64,000 bases of DNA, taken from contig NZ_CP009459.1 of NCBI RefSeq assembly GCF_000758325.1, positions 4,340,001-4,404,000 of the forward strand, written 5' to 3'. Shown piece after piece: positions 9,512-17,832 of the stretch. A program made the position numbers and the translations under genes. Source of the stretch: Cedecea neteri (lineage in GTDB: Bacteria; Pseudomonadota; Gammaproteobacteria; Enterobacterales; Enterobacteriaceae). The notes below the pieces were generated by a model. The model saw only the letters and a program-made list of their open reading frames with translations. It did not search any database and was not told the origin of the DNA. Each line of letters starts with the position of its first letter. The first letter of the stretch is position 1.

Positions 9512-10248
9512 GATTTTGCTCCTTTGCCATTAGCAAGCGCTAACACCCACGGACGGCGGCTTTCCTGCAACAGCAACAGGTTACGCAGACGCATCAGGGT
9601 AAGCGTGATAAAGAGCGCGAGGAAGCCGAAAATGGTCCAGCGCAGCGGCGTGCGCATGGAAGGGTCGATGGACTGCTGCATATTGGTCGAGCCCTGATGC
9701 AGCGTGTTCCACCACTCCACCGAGAAGTGAATAATCGGCAGGTTTACCACACCGACCAGCACCAGAATCCCGGCGGCCCGGCCCGCAAGACGGCGATCGT
9801 CAAACGCGCTGTAAAGCGCAATGGCGCCTACGTAGAGAAACAGCAGCACCAGTTCAGAGGTCAGTCTCGCGTCCCAAATCCACCACGTACCCCACATTGG
9901 CTTCCCCCAGGCGGAGCCGGTGACCAGCGCGATAAAGGTAAACGCCGCGCCGACGGGGGCCATCGCCATCACTGCCAGATCGGCGGTTTTTATCTGCCAC
10001 ACCAGGCCAATAAAGGCAGCAATCGCCATGCTGGCGTAAATGCCCATCGACCACATGGCCGCCGGGACGTGCAGGTACATGATCCGGTAGCTCTGCCCCT
10101 GCTGGTAGTCCGCCGGGGCAATACCAAAGCCCCAGACGCAGCCGACCACCAGCAGCACCGCGCTGAGGATGGCCAGCCAGGGCAGCAAGCGGCCACAAAA
10201 GTGGTAGAGCCGCTCGGGTTTAGCCAGCTGATGTAATGTTTTCCACAT
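9508..10248 (-). CDS. ccmC: CcmC, heme-handling membrane protein
   Basis: A protein of 246 residues with six predicted spans. The WWD motif WGTWWIWDARLTSE lies at about 119-132, with the paired axial His in YLHVPAAMW (His60) and in NLPIIHFSVEWWNTLHQ. CcmC loads heme onto CcmE in the periplasm. It is separated by 29 bases from ccmB, the only gap of that size inside the operon. Confidence 0.96.
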   Translation of the reverse strand: MWKTLHQLAKPERLYHFCGRLLPWLAILSAVLLVVGCVWGFGIAPADYQQGQSYRIMYLHVPAAMWSMGIYASMAIAAFIGLVWQIKTADLAVMAMAPVGAAFTFIALVTGSAWGKPMWGTWWIWDARLTSELVLLFLYVGAIALYSAFDDRRLAGRAAGILVLVGVVNLPIIHFSVEWWNTLHQGSTNMQQSIDPSMRTPLRWTIFGFLALFITLTLMRLRNLLLLQESRRPWVLALANGKGAKS

Positions 10249-10277
10249 AGGTTTTGCTCACAAAACAAAAAATAAAG

Positions 10278-10937
10278 TTATGCAACGCTTACCCGCAGCG
10301 CCGCCGCCGTAGCGAACGGGCTTAGCGTGGCGCTACCGGCCAGAAGCGCGCCAAGAATTGCCATATAGCCCTCCACCGGCAGATGCATCGAGGCGGCATC
10401 CATCGCGGCGGTAGCAAAAATTAATAGCGGGATAGTCAACGGCAAAACCAGCAGGCTGAGTAGCACCCCGCCCCGCTTCAGGCCAACCGTTAACCCCACA
10501 CCGGGTGCGCCGAGAAAGCTCAGCGTCGGCGTTCCCAGCAGCAAAGTGGCGGCCATCACCTGCCAGCCATAAAAATCCAGCCCGAGCAACAAAGCCGCCA
10601 GCGGCGAAAGCAGTAACAACGGCAGCCCGGTCACCACCCAGTGAGCGGTCACTTTCGCCAGTACCACCAGCGGCAAAGGCACCGGTAGCAGCATCAGCTG
10701 CTCCAGCGAGCCATCCTGAAAGTCATCCCGGAACAGCCTGTCCATCGCCATTAAAGAGGCCAGTAAAGCCGCCACCCAGATAATTCCCGGCGCAATGCGC
10801 GCCAGCAGCTGCGGCTCAGGGCCAATGCCGAGCGGGAACAGGGTAATCACAATCAGGAAGAACCACAGCGGGTTGGCGATTTCAGCCCCACGACGAAATA
10901 CCACCTGTAGTTCGCGCCAGAAAATGCGCCTAATCAT
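10278..10937 (-). CDS. ccmB: CcmB, ABC permease subunit of heme-release complex
   Basis: A polytopic protein of 219 residues (E. coli 220) with about six spans. It is the membrane partner of the ATPase CcmA. The family pattern is visible in [20 protein letters not shown] near the N-terminus and [16 protein letters not shown]. It overlaps the end of ccmA by 8 bases. Confidence 0.94.
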   Translation of the reverse strand: MIRRIFWRELQVVFRRGAEIANPLWFFLIVITLFPLGIGPEPQLLARIAPGIIWVAALLASLMAMDRLFRDDFQDGSLEQLMLLPVPLPLVVLAKVTAHWVVTGLPLLLLSPLAALLLGLDFYGWQVMAATLLLGTPTLSFLGAPGVGLTVGLKRGGVLLSLLVLPLTIPLLIFATAAMDAASMHLPVEGYMAILGALLAGSATLSPFATAAALRVSVA

Positions 10938-11538
10938 AAACAGCTTCCTGCCAATGAATCTGCCGTATAGCGCAACTTAGCGGCTGATGGCTGGTGAGAA
11001 TAACTATCCCGCCTGCGCAGGCATGCTGCTGCAGACGCAGGGTCAAACGCTCAATACCGGTGGCATCCAGCGCGGTGAACGGTTCATCCAGAAGCCAAAG
11101 CTTTGCCGTGGAAAGCCACAGGCGAGCGAGCGCGGCGCGGCGCTGCTGCCCGGCGGAAAGCTGGTTGACGGGTAAATCTTCGAAGCCGAGCAGCCCGGTT
11201 TGCTCCAGCGCAGCCCACAGCTGCTCTTCAGCAACATCGGCATGAAAAAAGCTGAGATTTTCAAAAGGGGTGAGAACGGATTTGATGCCCGGCTGATGGC
11301 CAATCCACAGCAGGTCGCCGTGGAAATTGTCGCGCTGGCGGCGAAGTAGCTGATTTTGCCAGAAGACTTCGCCCTCATCGGCCTGCGCCAGCCCGGCCAG
11401 AATACGTAAAAGCGTGGTTTTCCCCGCGCCGTTTTTGCCCGCCACCTGCACCATTTCTCCTGGCTCAACGCTAAACGACAGCGCGTTGAACAGCGTGCGA
11501 TCGTCACGCTGGCAGGTCAGTTGTCGGGCTTCTAGCAT
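10930..11538 (-). CDS. ccmA: CcmA, ABC ATPase of heme-release complex
   Basis: A protein of 202 residues. It shows Walker [10 protein letters not shown] (34-42), signature LSAGQQRR, and Walker B with LLDEPF. It hydrolyses ATP with CcmB to free holo-CcmE from CcmC. The start chosen is the ATG of MLEARQL, which aligns with the known CcmA N-terminus and has AAGGAG upstream; the frame stays open to 11742 without homology. The promoter should lie in the 203 bases shared with divergent yfdC. An AGGAG-cgc-CTCCT inverted repeat overlaps the ribosome-binding site and could mask it. Confidence 0.95.
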   Translation of the reverse strand: MLEARQLTCQRDDRTLFNALSFSVEPGEMVQVAGKNGAGKTTLLRILAGLAQADEGEVFWQNQLLRRQRDNFHGDLLWIGHQPGIKSVLTPFENLSFFHADVAEEQLWAALEQTGLLGFEDLPVNQLSAGQQRRAALARLWLSTAKLWLLDEPFTALDATGIERLTLRLQQHACAGGIVILTSHQPLSCAIRQIHWQEAVYD

Positions 11539-11741
11539 CAGGAGGCGCTCCTTGTCTCGGGTGACGCTAAGCATATCATATCGCCCTGTTTTCTTCAGGT
11601 TACCCCCGACGCCTTCGGCTACTCCATTAGGGTTAATTGGCTTATTCAGATCAAAGCCGGGGTGATTATTCTCATTCGGCAAAATCGCGGGATAAAAACC
11701 ACTACGCTTAAGTGAACGTTTTCCGACCAGGAACCTCCCCA

Positions 11742-12683
11742 ATGGACAAGATCGAGCACGACAAAATAGCCCAAAACGATGAACTGAAAGTGGACAGCGA
11801 TGAGAAGTCGAGCGGCCAGAAAATCGAGCTGGATGAGGATCGCCTGCCCTCCGGCGCGATGGCGATTCACGAGCACATTCGCCAGGACGGGCAAAAAGAG
11901 CTGGAGCGTGACGGCATGGCGCTGTTCTGGTCAGCCGTGGCGGCGGGTTTGTCGATGGGCGCCTCGCTGCTGGCGAAAGGCATTTTTCACGTCAACCTGG
12001 CCGGCGTGCCCGGCAATTTTCTGCTGGAAAATCTTGGCTACACCTTTGGTTTTATCATCGTCATTATGGCGCGCCAGCAGCTGTTCACCGAAAATACCGT
12101 TACCGCCGTATTGCCGGTGATGCAGCACCCGACCACCAGTAATTTCGGGCTGCTGATGCGGCTGTGGGGCATTGTGCTGTTCGGGAATATCGTCGGCACC
12201 GCGCTGGCGGCGCTGGCTTTTGAATTTATGCCGATATTCGACGAAGCCACTCGCAAAGCCTTCGATGATATCGGCATGAAGGTGATGGCAAACCCACCCG
12301 GTGAGATGTTCGCCAATGCCATTATCTCCGGCTGGATCATCGCCACCATGGTGTGGATGTTCCCTGCCGCGGGCTCGGCAAAAATCTTCGTTATCGTACT
12401 GATGACATGGCTGGTCGCGCTGGGTGATTTAACCCATATCGTGGTCGGCTCGGTCGAAATTCTCTATCTGGTTTTCAACGGCACGCTGCACTGGAGCGAG
12501 TTCTTCTGGCCATTTGCCCTGCCCACCTTAGCCGGGAATATTTGTGGCGGAACGTTTATCTTCGCGCTGATCAGCCACGCACAGATTCGCAACGATATGA
12601 GTAACAAGAAGAAGGCCGAGGCGAAGCGAAAGCATGAAGAACAGAGCCGAAATTCAGCGAAGAGCGGAAAATGTGACGGGTAA
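11742..12683 (+). CDS. yfdC: YfdC, formate/nitrite-transporter family membrane protein
   Basis: A protein of 313 residues. A charged cytoplasmic N-terminus (about 60 residues, [20 protein letters not shown]) precedes six spans of the FNT fold, with [38 protein letters not shown] and [13 protein letters not shown] typical of E. coli YfdC. FNT proteins are pentameric channels for small anions; the YfdC substrate is not known. The ATG chosen has GGAACC upstream and matches the E. coli N-terminus. It lies just upstream of argW, as in E. coli. Confidence 0.95.
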   Translation: MDKIEHDKIAQNDELKVDSDEKSSGQKIELDEDRLPSGAMAIHEHIRQDGQKELERDGMALFWSAVAAGLSMGASLLAKGIFHVNLAGVPGNFLLENLGYTFGFIIVIMARQQLFTENTVTAVLPVMQHPTTSNFGLLMRLWGIVLFGNIVGTALAALAFEFMPIFDEATRKAFDDIGMKVMANPPGEMFANAIISGWIIATMVWMFPAAGSAKIFVIVLMTWLVALGDLTHIVVGSVEILYLVFNGTLHWSEFFWPFALPTLAGNICGGTFIFALISHAQIRNDMSNKKKAEAKRKHEEQSRNSAKSGKCDG

Positions 12684-12719
12684 ATTGTTCATCTTCCAGG
12701 CAAACGGACCGCCAGCCTC

Positions 12720-12747
12720 TTAACCTGCCTCGAAAAGCGGGTATACT
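12720..12747 (+). promoter_or_regulatory. Probable sigma-70 promoter of argW
   Basis: TTAACC (12720) and TATACT (12742) are separated by 16 bases, ending 12 bases before the mature tRNA start. Confidence 0.6.
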
Positions 12748-12758
12748 ACGCCCGCCGC

Positions 12759-12833
12759 GTTCCCTTAGTTAAATGGATATAACGAGCCCCTCCTAAGGGC
12801 TAGTTGCAGGTTCGATTCCTGCAGGGAACGCCA
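12759..12833 (+). tRNA. argW: tRNA-Arg (anticodon CCT), argW
   Basis: A 75-base cloverleaf: acceptor GTTCCCT pairs perfectly with AGGGAAC, the T arm is GCAGG-TTCGATT-CCTGC, the anticodon loop is CTCCTAA inside an AGCCC/GGGCT stem, and CCA is encoded. The acceptor stem differs from E. coli argW. It is the known integration site of phages Sf6, HK620 and the CPS-53 element, and integrase remains follow directly here. Confidence 0.96.
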
Positions 12834-12996
12834 TGTCCAAATTACTTGACGTTTTCCCTCATTACCGGGCCCACTGATATCTATACATCAAAGCAAAATC
12901 TACATTACCCCTCATTACCCTGCTTGAATTAACTACATCAACCTTTTGTGGACATATTGCTGACACAATGCGAAATCACCGTGGATCTCTATCCAC

Positions 12997-13320
12997 ATGA
13001 TAACGATAAAGTAAATCGACACAGTGAAACCTGCAGAAAAACCATAATACTTCGAAGATGCTGAAGGACTTACCTGTTTGCCCCACCTCCATGGGAAAAG
13101 GTGTGGCGAATGCGCTACAGGTTCGAAGGCAACAACCAGACGCTGATCATTGACCTCTATCCTGAAGCCTTTCTCCATAGCCAGAGCAAAACAGGCTGAC
13201 GCGAAAATGAAATTGCTGACAGGTGTTGGCACAACAGAGCACAAGCAGGCTACAAAGAAGAAAGAGAAGGAATAATTCGAAGTTTCTTTAGGTGATATTT
13301 TACGTGAATGCCACAGATAC
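12997..13320 (+). pseudogene. Decayed IntS-like phage integrase, N-terminal remnant
   Basis: Translating across frames recovers the start of an IntS/P4-type tyrosine recombinase: MITIK, then a stop, IDTVKPAEKP, a stop, YFEDAEGL, a frameshift, YLFAPPPWEKVWRMRYRF, EGNNQTLIIDLYPEAFL, a frameshift, DAKMKLLTGVGTTEHKQATK, a stop, FEVSLGDILREC. This follows the order of IntS of the argW elements (KP.EKPY, GLYLYV, KVWQLRYK, YP, GIDP, W). At least two stops and two frameshifts are present, and the catalytic R-H-R-Y half is missing. It lies 164 bases downstream of argW in the same orientation, as expected for an integrase next to its attachment site. No intact copy is in the window. Confidence 0.8.
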
Positions 13321-13332
13321 TTATTTATGAGA

Positions 13333-13356
13333 CAATAAAAGCCCACCTTAGTGGGC
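13333..13356 (-). terminator. Probable terminator of the acyltransferase gene
   Basis: The hairpin GCCCAC-ctta-GTGGGC at 13341-13356 is followed on the minus strand by TTTTATTG. It lies 52 bases after the stop of the minus-strand gene. Confidence 0.65.
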
Positions 13357-13408
13357 CAGAGAGAGATAGGTTGGTGTAGTCTGCATCACAACAGCGGTGT
13401 AAGAAATA

Positions 13409-14533
13409 TTAAAGCATTTCCTTTGCTGTAACTGCGGAGATTGTTTGTTTTTGTTCAACTGAGGCAGATTCTCGCGCATATGCTGCAAACGCGCCTTTAT
13501 AACGCATTGCTTTGCTTTCAATGAACTTCCACGAAGCTAGTCCGCATAACAATGATATAATTAATGAAATGATCATTAACTCATAAACATCAAACGCGAA
13601 CACATTGATTAACGTCTGCTGAATAACAAACCCGTAAATATAAACACCGTATGACAAATCACCGAACTTATTATATAACTTGCTAACTTCTGGAACATAA
13701 ACATAGCCCACAGATATAATAAATATAGGCAATAGCAAGTGCGCAGCAATAGAGTACACATTGAAATAAATTGCGATAACAAGCAATAATCCAGACGTAG
13801 CACAATACCAATTCAATCCTTTCCACTCATTAAATTTTAAAGATGATAAAACAGAGCCAAAAAAGAACAATGATGAAAAGTAAAGGACATAATATAAATT
13901 CAATCCCCAAAAAAATTCTCTGACATCCAGGTATGACTTATATTTGATTGTAGCGTAAGCACATGCTGCGACGATAATTATAGAAATTGCCTGACCAATT
14001 CGCTTAGGGACAAACCTACAAAATGCAGAAAGCATAACTAAAAAGTAAAGCGTAAACTCATATACAAGCGTCCATAAACTACCATTTATAGTGCCTGGTA
14101 GAGGATTTGTGGTGAATATATCTGACATGGCTGGCTGAAGGTTAAAAAGAGACATATTATTAAGTATATATGTCTTTACGTTCCCGGTGAGCCAGAAATA
14201 ATCATATAAATTGCTACTTGAGAAAAAAAATCCAAAAACAACAGTCAGGGACAACACTGTAAATAACCCAGGAAATATTCTAAGGCACCTTTTCCAAAGA
14301 TAATCCATAGTACTTTTGCTGTGCTTAAAGCTATTGAATATCAGAAAACCACTGATAACAAAGAATATGTCAACACCGAGAGAAGAAAATAGAAGCTGAC
14401 CACCGGTAATGCTAAAAAGGAAGTCGCCGCTCTGCGCTCCAGAAAGGGCATACGAATGAGTAACAATCACAAATAGAGCGGCGACAAGCCTCATTAGATT
14501 CAAGTTGTTGTGGTGTGACATCGTGTAGTCCAT
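13409..14533 (-). CDS. Acyltransferase-3 family membrane protein (probable O-antigen acetylase)
   Basis: A protein of 374 residues with about ten hydrophobic spans. The N-terminal LNLMRLVAALFVIVTHSYAL carries the His typical of acyltransferase-3 (OafA/Oac) enzymes, and SLGVDIFFVISGFLIFNSF is their second hallmark. These enzymes O-acetylate surface sugars from the inner membrane. The gene is far richer in A+T than its neighbours, indicating recent transfer. Phage Sf6, which integrates in argW, carries an O-acetyltransferase (oac) close to its integrase, so a serotype-conversion role is a reasonable inference; the exact sugar is unknown. The start could also be ATG at 14521; neither has a strong ribosome-binding site. 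Confidence 0.85.
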   Translation of the reverse strand: MDYTMSHHNNLNLMRLVAALFVIVTHSYALSGAQSGDFLFSITGGQLLFSSLGVDIFFVISGFLIFNSFKHSKSTMDYLWKRCLRIFPGLFTVLSLTVVFGFFFSSSNLYDYFWLTGNVKTYILNNMSLFNLQPAMSDIFTTNPLPGTINGSLWTLVYEFTLYFLVMLSAFCRFVPKRIGQAISIIIVAACAYATIKYKSYLDVREFFWGLNLYYVLYFSSLFFFGSVLSSLKFNEWKGLNWYCATSGLLLVIAIYFNVYSIAAHLLLPIFIISVGYVYVPEVSKLYNKFGDLSYGVYIYGFVIQQTLINVFAFDVYELMIISLIISLLCGLASWKFIESKAMRYKGAFAAYARESASVEQKQTISAVTAKEML

Positions 14534-14728
14534 CAGATAATGATGATTTATAATATCATACGACTAAAGTTATGATAACCATTGAATAGCACTAACATCT
14601 GTAGATGCCAGTGACGAGTCTTAGTATGTTTTTTTCAATGTTGCCTGTTAGTGTTTCCCGTTCGCTTTACTGGTACACCACCAGCGATAACGTTTTTGAA
14701 AGCAACGTTAGCAGTGTCGTGGTTTACT

Positions 14729-15300
14729 GAATTTAGCCACCAGAACAGAGGCGATACGCTCAGCTCAGAACATGAAAACTGCCCAATGAAAAAATGAAAT
14801 TTCAGCGCAGACGTTAAATCCGAATCCGCCCAGCTGGCTCCTGGCCAAAACCACATGGTTGCAAATACAGCCAGCGTTATGCATGTTGGCCTTGCAACAA
14901 TAACGCGATGGGTAATGCCGCGGTGGAATAAGCGTCAGGATAGAACACTAAAAACGTCCCCATAACCCGGAAAAAATTGAAACTCAAAAGCTTATTAAAT
15001 GCGCAATACATTGAAAATAAAAATAAATTTAAAAAAATACCACCACATTATTAATGTCTGACTCCCTGAATTATTCTCGATAATCGTGAAACTCAGGACG
15101 CGTTGTCCTGTGGTGACTTTCTGCCATGTACTCGGGGTTCATCGCAGCAGCTATAAATACGGGAAAAATCGTCCTGAAAAGCCAGACGGCAGACGAATGG
15201 TATTACAGAGTCAGGTACTTGAGCGGCATGGTATCAACCACGGTTCGACAGGAGCAAAAGGTATCTCCGCAATGGTAGCCCCTGGAAGCTATTTGAGGGG
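14729..15300 (+). mobile_element. Degenerate IS3-family insertion sequence (orfA and orfB remnants)
   Basis: Frames on the plus strand match a well-known enterobacterial IS3-family pair. OrfA begins at ATG 14786 (MKK, a stop at once, NFSADVKSESAQLAPGQNH, then GLATITRWV) and decays into AT-rich sequence with several stops near 15000. OrfB remnant (15086-15300) reads MKLRTRCPVVTFCHVLGVHR, SSYKYGKNRPEKPDGRRMVL, QSQVLERHGINHGSTGAKGI, then loses the frame. The DDE catalytic region is absent. Neither terminal inverted repeat nor target duplication could be delimited, so the ends given are approximate. The 115 bases from 15300 to the next gene hold nothing I recognise. Confidence 0.75.
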
Positions 15301-15414
15301 GCACAGAATGCCTGTCGCTATCAATGCAGTGAGCTTTGCGTATCCACAGCATGGAATCAGCGGAAGCATTAGGGATATAATCCCACCAATGATTCCTCAG
15401 CCGTCGAAAAGAAC

Positions 15415-15960
15415 ATGACAAAACTTACGTTACAAGAGCAGATGCTCAAAGCAGGCCTGGTCAGCAGCAAAAAAGTGGCCAAAGTGCAGCGCACCGCGAA
15501 GAAATCACGCGTACAGGCTCGTGAAGCGCGGGAAGCCGTGGAAGCCAACAAGCAGGCTCAGGTTGAGCGTGATAAAGAACTCAGCGAACAGCAAAAGCAG
15601 GCTACTTTAGCCAAAGAATATAAAGCGCAGATCAAGCAGTTGATCGAAATGAACCGCATTGTTATTTCTAAGGGTGATATCGGCTATAACTTCACGGACA
15701 ATAACTTAATTAAAAAAGTGTACGTCGATAAGGTGACCCAGACTCAGTTGATCAAAGGCCGCCTGGCTATTGCCCGCCTGATTTCTGATAAAAATCCTGA
15801 AGGTGAATATGCCATTATTCCCGCAGTCGTTGCCGATAAAATTAAACAGCGCGATGCCAGCTTTATTGTGCTGAGCAGCGAACTGACTCCAGAAGCCAAA
15901 GACGAAGACGAAGACGATCCGTATGCGGACTTCGTGGTGCCGGATGATTTGATGTGGTAA
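15415..15960 (+). CDS. yaiL: YaiL, DUF2058 nucleoid/polynucleotide-associated protein
   Basis: A soluble, highly charged protein of 181 residues. The N-terminus TLQEQMLKAGLVSSKKVAKV is followed by a Lys/Arg/Ala/Gln-rich coiled coil (about 25-75), a compact domain with IGYNFTDNNLIKKVYVDK, and an acidic tail ending DPYADFVVPDDLMW. These features match E. coli YaiL (179 aa) throughout. Its biochemical role is unknown beyond reported association with nucleic acid. In E. coli the gene is elsewhere on the chromosome; here it sits at the edge of the argW island with no clear ribosome-binding site or promoter of its own in the IS debris upstream. Confidence 0.9.
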   Translation: MTKLTLQEQMLKAGLVSSKKVAKVQRTAKKSRVQAREAREAVEANKQAQVERDKELSEQQKQATLAKEYKAQIKQLIEMNRIVISKGDIGYNFTDNNLIKKVYVDKVTQTQLIKGRLAIARLISDKNPEGEYAIIPAVVADKIKQRDASFIVLSSELTPEAKDEDEDDPYADFVVPDDLMW

Positions 15961-15976
15961 CGATTCATTGAGTTAA

Positions 15977-16015
15977 GGCGGCCTGGTGTTTCCGGGCCGC
16001 CTGGTTAGCTTTTTT
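15977..16015 (+). terminator. Probable terminator after yaiL
   Basis: GGCGGCC and GGGCCGCC form a strong stem (15977-16002) with a T run a few bases later (16010-16015). It overlaps the end of the convergent NUDIX gene. Confidence 0.6.
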
Positions 16016-16448
16016 CAATAATATTGATGAGCAAATCGAGCGGGAAGATCATTTCATTGGTTTGCCTGAGCTCTTCAACTGCCCACCAGCGGTGCTCCCG
16101 AATGACTTTCTTTTCATTGTCAGTCCACCTCGCACGGTCAATATCCGATTTATCCGCATGAATGATAAAGAAATGCTCTTCCGCAAGAACCGTTTCACCG
16201 CTGGGCAGCATCATTTTGAAGTTTCTGGATGCAATCTGCTGTCCTGCTGTTGTCCTTATTAAACCAGTCTCTTCAAAGAGCTCTCGCAAAGCGGCCTGTT
16301 CGTATGATTCACCATGTTCAACCCCTCCGCCTGGCGTTGCCCAGTATGTTTTCCCACTCAAAGCATCCTCTGTATGGCAGAAATTAAAGAGCAATACATG
16401 ATTGTCCGGTGAAATAATTATTAAGCGAGAAGATGGTCGAGTGCGCAC
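16005..16448 (-). CDS. NUDIX hydrolase
   Basis: A protein of 147 residues with a complete Nudix box GGVEHGESYEQAALRELFEE-TGL (Gx5Ex7REUxEExGU) at about 42-64, which binds Mg2+ and cleaves nucleoside diphosphates linked to another moiety. The substrate cannot be told from the sequence. The start is GTG at 16448 with GGGGG five bases upstream; no ATG gives the full N-terminal strand. It is convergent with yaiL and divergent from the second NUDIX gene. Confidence 0.9.
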   Translation of the reverse strand: MRTRPSSRLIIISPDNHVLLFNFCHTEDALSGKTYWATPGGGVEHGESYEQAALRELFEETGLIRTTAGQQIASRNFKMMLPSGETVLAEEHFFIIHADKSDIDRARWTDNEKKVIREHRWWAVEELRQTNEMIFPLDLLINIIEKS

Positions 16449-16654
16449 AAAACCCCCTGATATAGGTTATTCATTATTATCCGAAAGTAGACCTGGAATA
16501 GCGCAAAGATTCTCACAATATAATACAAGAAATTAAGGGGTTAGCCGAAAATCGTCCCGTTCCTCCTGCTCCACACGCATTTTAATCCATTGATTCTACT
16601 GCTACGGTTGTGCACTGACTGAGTTTTTCTTTCTGCACAACACAGGTGAAAACA

Positions 16655-17278
16655 ATGCCGTACTCTATCAAAGATACAGATATCCACACCGTCGCTCAGA
16701 AACTCAATGCTATCGCCCAGAACGGGCTGACCTACGCCAAAGATGTGTTTGACAAGGAACGCTACGAAACCCTCCGTCACATCGCCGAAGACCTGCTCCA
16801 CTCCCGTTTTAACATTGATTCAGAAACCTTAAATCCTGTCTCTGAGTCCGGGTACGCCACGCCAAAAACCGACGTTCGCGCTTTTATTATTCGTGATGGC
16901 AAGGTGCTGATGGTCAAAGAAGCGGAGGATGGGAAGTGGAGCTTACCCGGCGGCTGGGCTGATGTGGGCGATACCCCGTCCGCTGCCGTCTGCCGGGAGG
17001 TAAGGGAAGAAACCGGGCTGGAAGTGAGGGTGAGCAAACTGTTGGGCGTGTGGGACCGTAATCTGCACGGTCATCCTCCTCTGCCCTGGCACGTCTACAA
17101 GCTCATTTTTCTGTGTGAGGAAACCGGCGGCAATCTTGCCCTCAGCCACGAATCTACCGATATCGGCTTCTTCGCCATTGACGATCTGCCGGAGCTGTCG
17201 TTGACGCGCATTGTCCCGGAAGAGCTGATTGTCAGCATGGAAATCGCCACCAGCGATAGGCAACCGTGGTACGACTAG
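16655..17278 (+). CDS. NUDIX hydrolase with N-terminal NUDIX_N domain
   Basis: A protein of 207 residues. About 60 residues of a helical N-terminal domain (VAQKLNAIAQNGLTYAKDVF, DKERYETLRHIAEDLL) precede a Nudix domain with box GGWADVGDTPSAAVCREVRE-ETGL near 110-133. This two-domain layout is found in predicted ADP-ribose or nucleotide-sugar pyrophosphatases. ATG 16655 is chosen because AGGTGA lies just upstream; a GTG at 16646 in the same frame would fall inside that site. It is divergent from the other NUDIX gene, 206 bases apart. Confidence 0.9.
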   Translation: MPYSIKDTDIHTVAQKLNAIAQNGLTYAKDVFDKERYETLRHIAEDLLHSRFNIDSETLNPVSESGYATPKTDVRAFIIRDGKVLMVKEAEDGKWSLPGGWADVGDTPSAAVCREVREETGLEVRVSKLLGVWDRNLHGHPPLPWHVYKLIFLCEETGGNLALSHESTDIGFFAIDDLPELSLTRIVPEELIVSMEIATSDRQPWYD

Positions 17279-17304
17279 CGGCTTGACGCGAGTAAACAGG
17301 CAGG

Positions 17305-17341
17305 TTCAGGCCCGCAATCATGACGAGAAACAGGGCCTGAA
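17305..17341. terminator. Weak inverted repeat between convergent genes
   Basis: TTCAGGCCC (17305-17313) pairs with GGGCCTGAA (17333-17341) across a 19-base loop, between the end of the NUDIX gene and the end of the small secreted-protein gene. There is no clear T run, so termination is a guess. Confidence 0.35.
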
Positions 17342-17355
17342 ACAGTAAGAGCGGA

Positions 17356-17583
17356 TTATAGATTGGCGCTACGCAAAGCGGTGCAAAATGCGCAGTTGCA
17401 GCCCGCAATCGGGATGATTTTGGTGATGTCGTAATTGGCTTCTGAAGGAATGGCATGCCCATTGGCGGCGCTATTGTTCACACTCGCCGTCTGCTCAGGG
17501 TGAACAGAAGAATTGGAAACAAATGCTGCGGCATGGAAGGATGTTGCCAACAGCGTTGCACCGACGATACTTAATACTTTCAT
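17356..17583 (-). CDS. Small secreted protein with C-terminal CxCxxC, function unknown
   Basis: A precursor of 75 residues. A signal peptide (MKVLSIVGATLLATSFHAAA) is followed by a Ser/Asn-rich linker and a C-terminal end IIPIAGCNCAFCTALRSANL holding all three cysteines. The mature form would be about 55 residues in the periplasm or outside. The ATG at 17583 has GGTGA five bases upstream; a longer frame adds only four residues. I do not recognise a family. The Cys triad next to a hydrophobic turn could bind metal or form a disulfide, but nothing else supports a role. Confidence 0.65.
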   Translation of the reverse strand: MKVLSIVGATLLATSFHAAAFVSNSSVHPEQTASVNNSAANGHAIPSEANYDITKIIPIAGCNCAFCTALRSANL

Positions 17584-17832
17584 TTTGTCACCCACGCTAA
17601 AAACCAGACAATCACTCTATCGTGAGCAGATTTTGAACACCAGATGCCACGACTGAAATAAGGTGTGCATATTTATGTCTAAACGCTAAGCGACGGAAAA
17701 CCCCGCACCTTGCCGTTTAAGATATTGAATATTAATAAATTAATCTAAAAATAACTCACCACTTTTTTTGCAACTTAGCGCTGCCAGCCGCGTAAATCCC
17801 GCCGCAGCGGGAGTTTTAATATCATGCTGTTT

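Noticed and set aside
12933-13346. A 137-codon open frame on the minus strand
   Set aside because: It is antisense to the integrase remnant, has no recognisable domain or ribosome-binding site, and the plus strand explains the sequence better.
14635-14856. A 73-codon minus-strand frame
   Set aside because: It lies antisense to the orfA remnant of the IS3-family element.
12759-16000. Search for an attR copy of the argW 3' end
   Set aside because: I found no second copy of the T-arm/acceptor sequence downstream, so island ends could not be defined.
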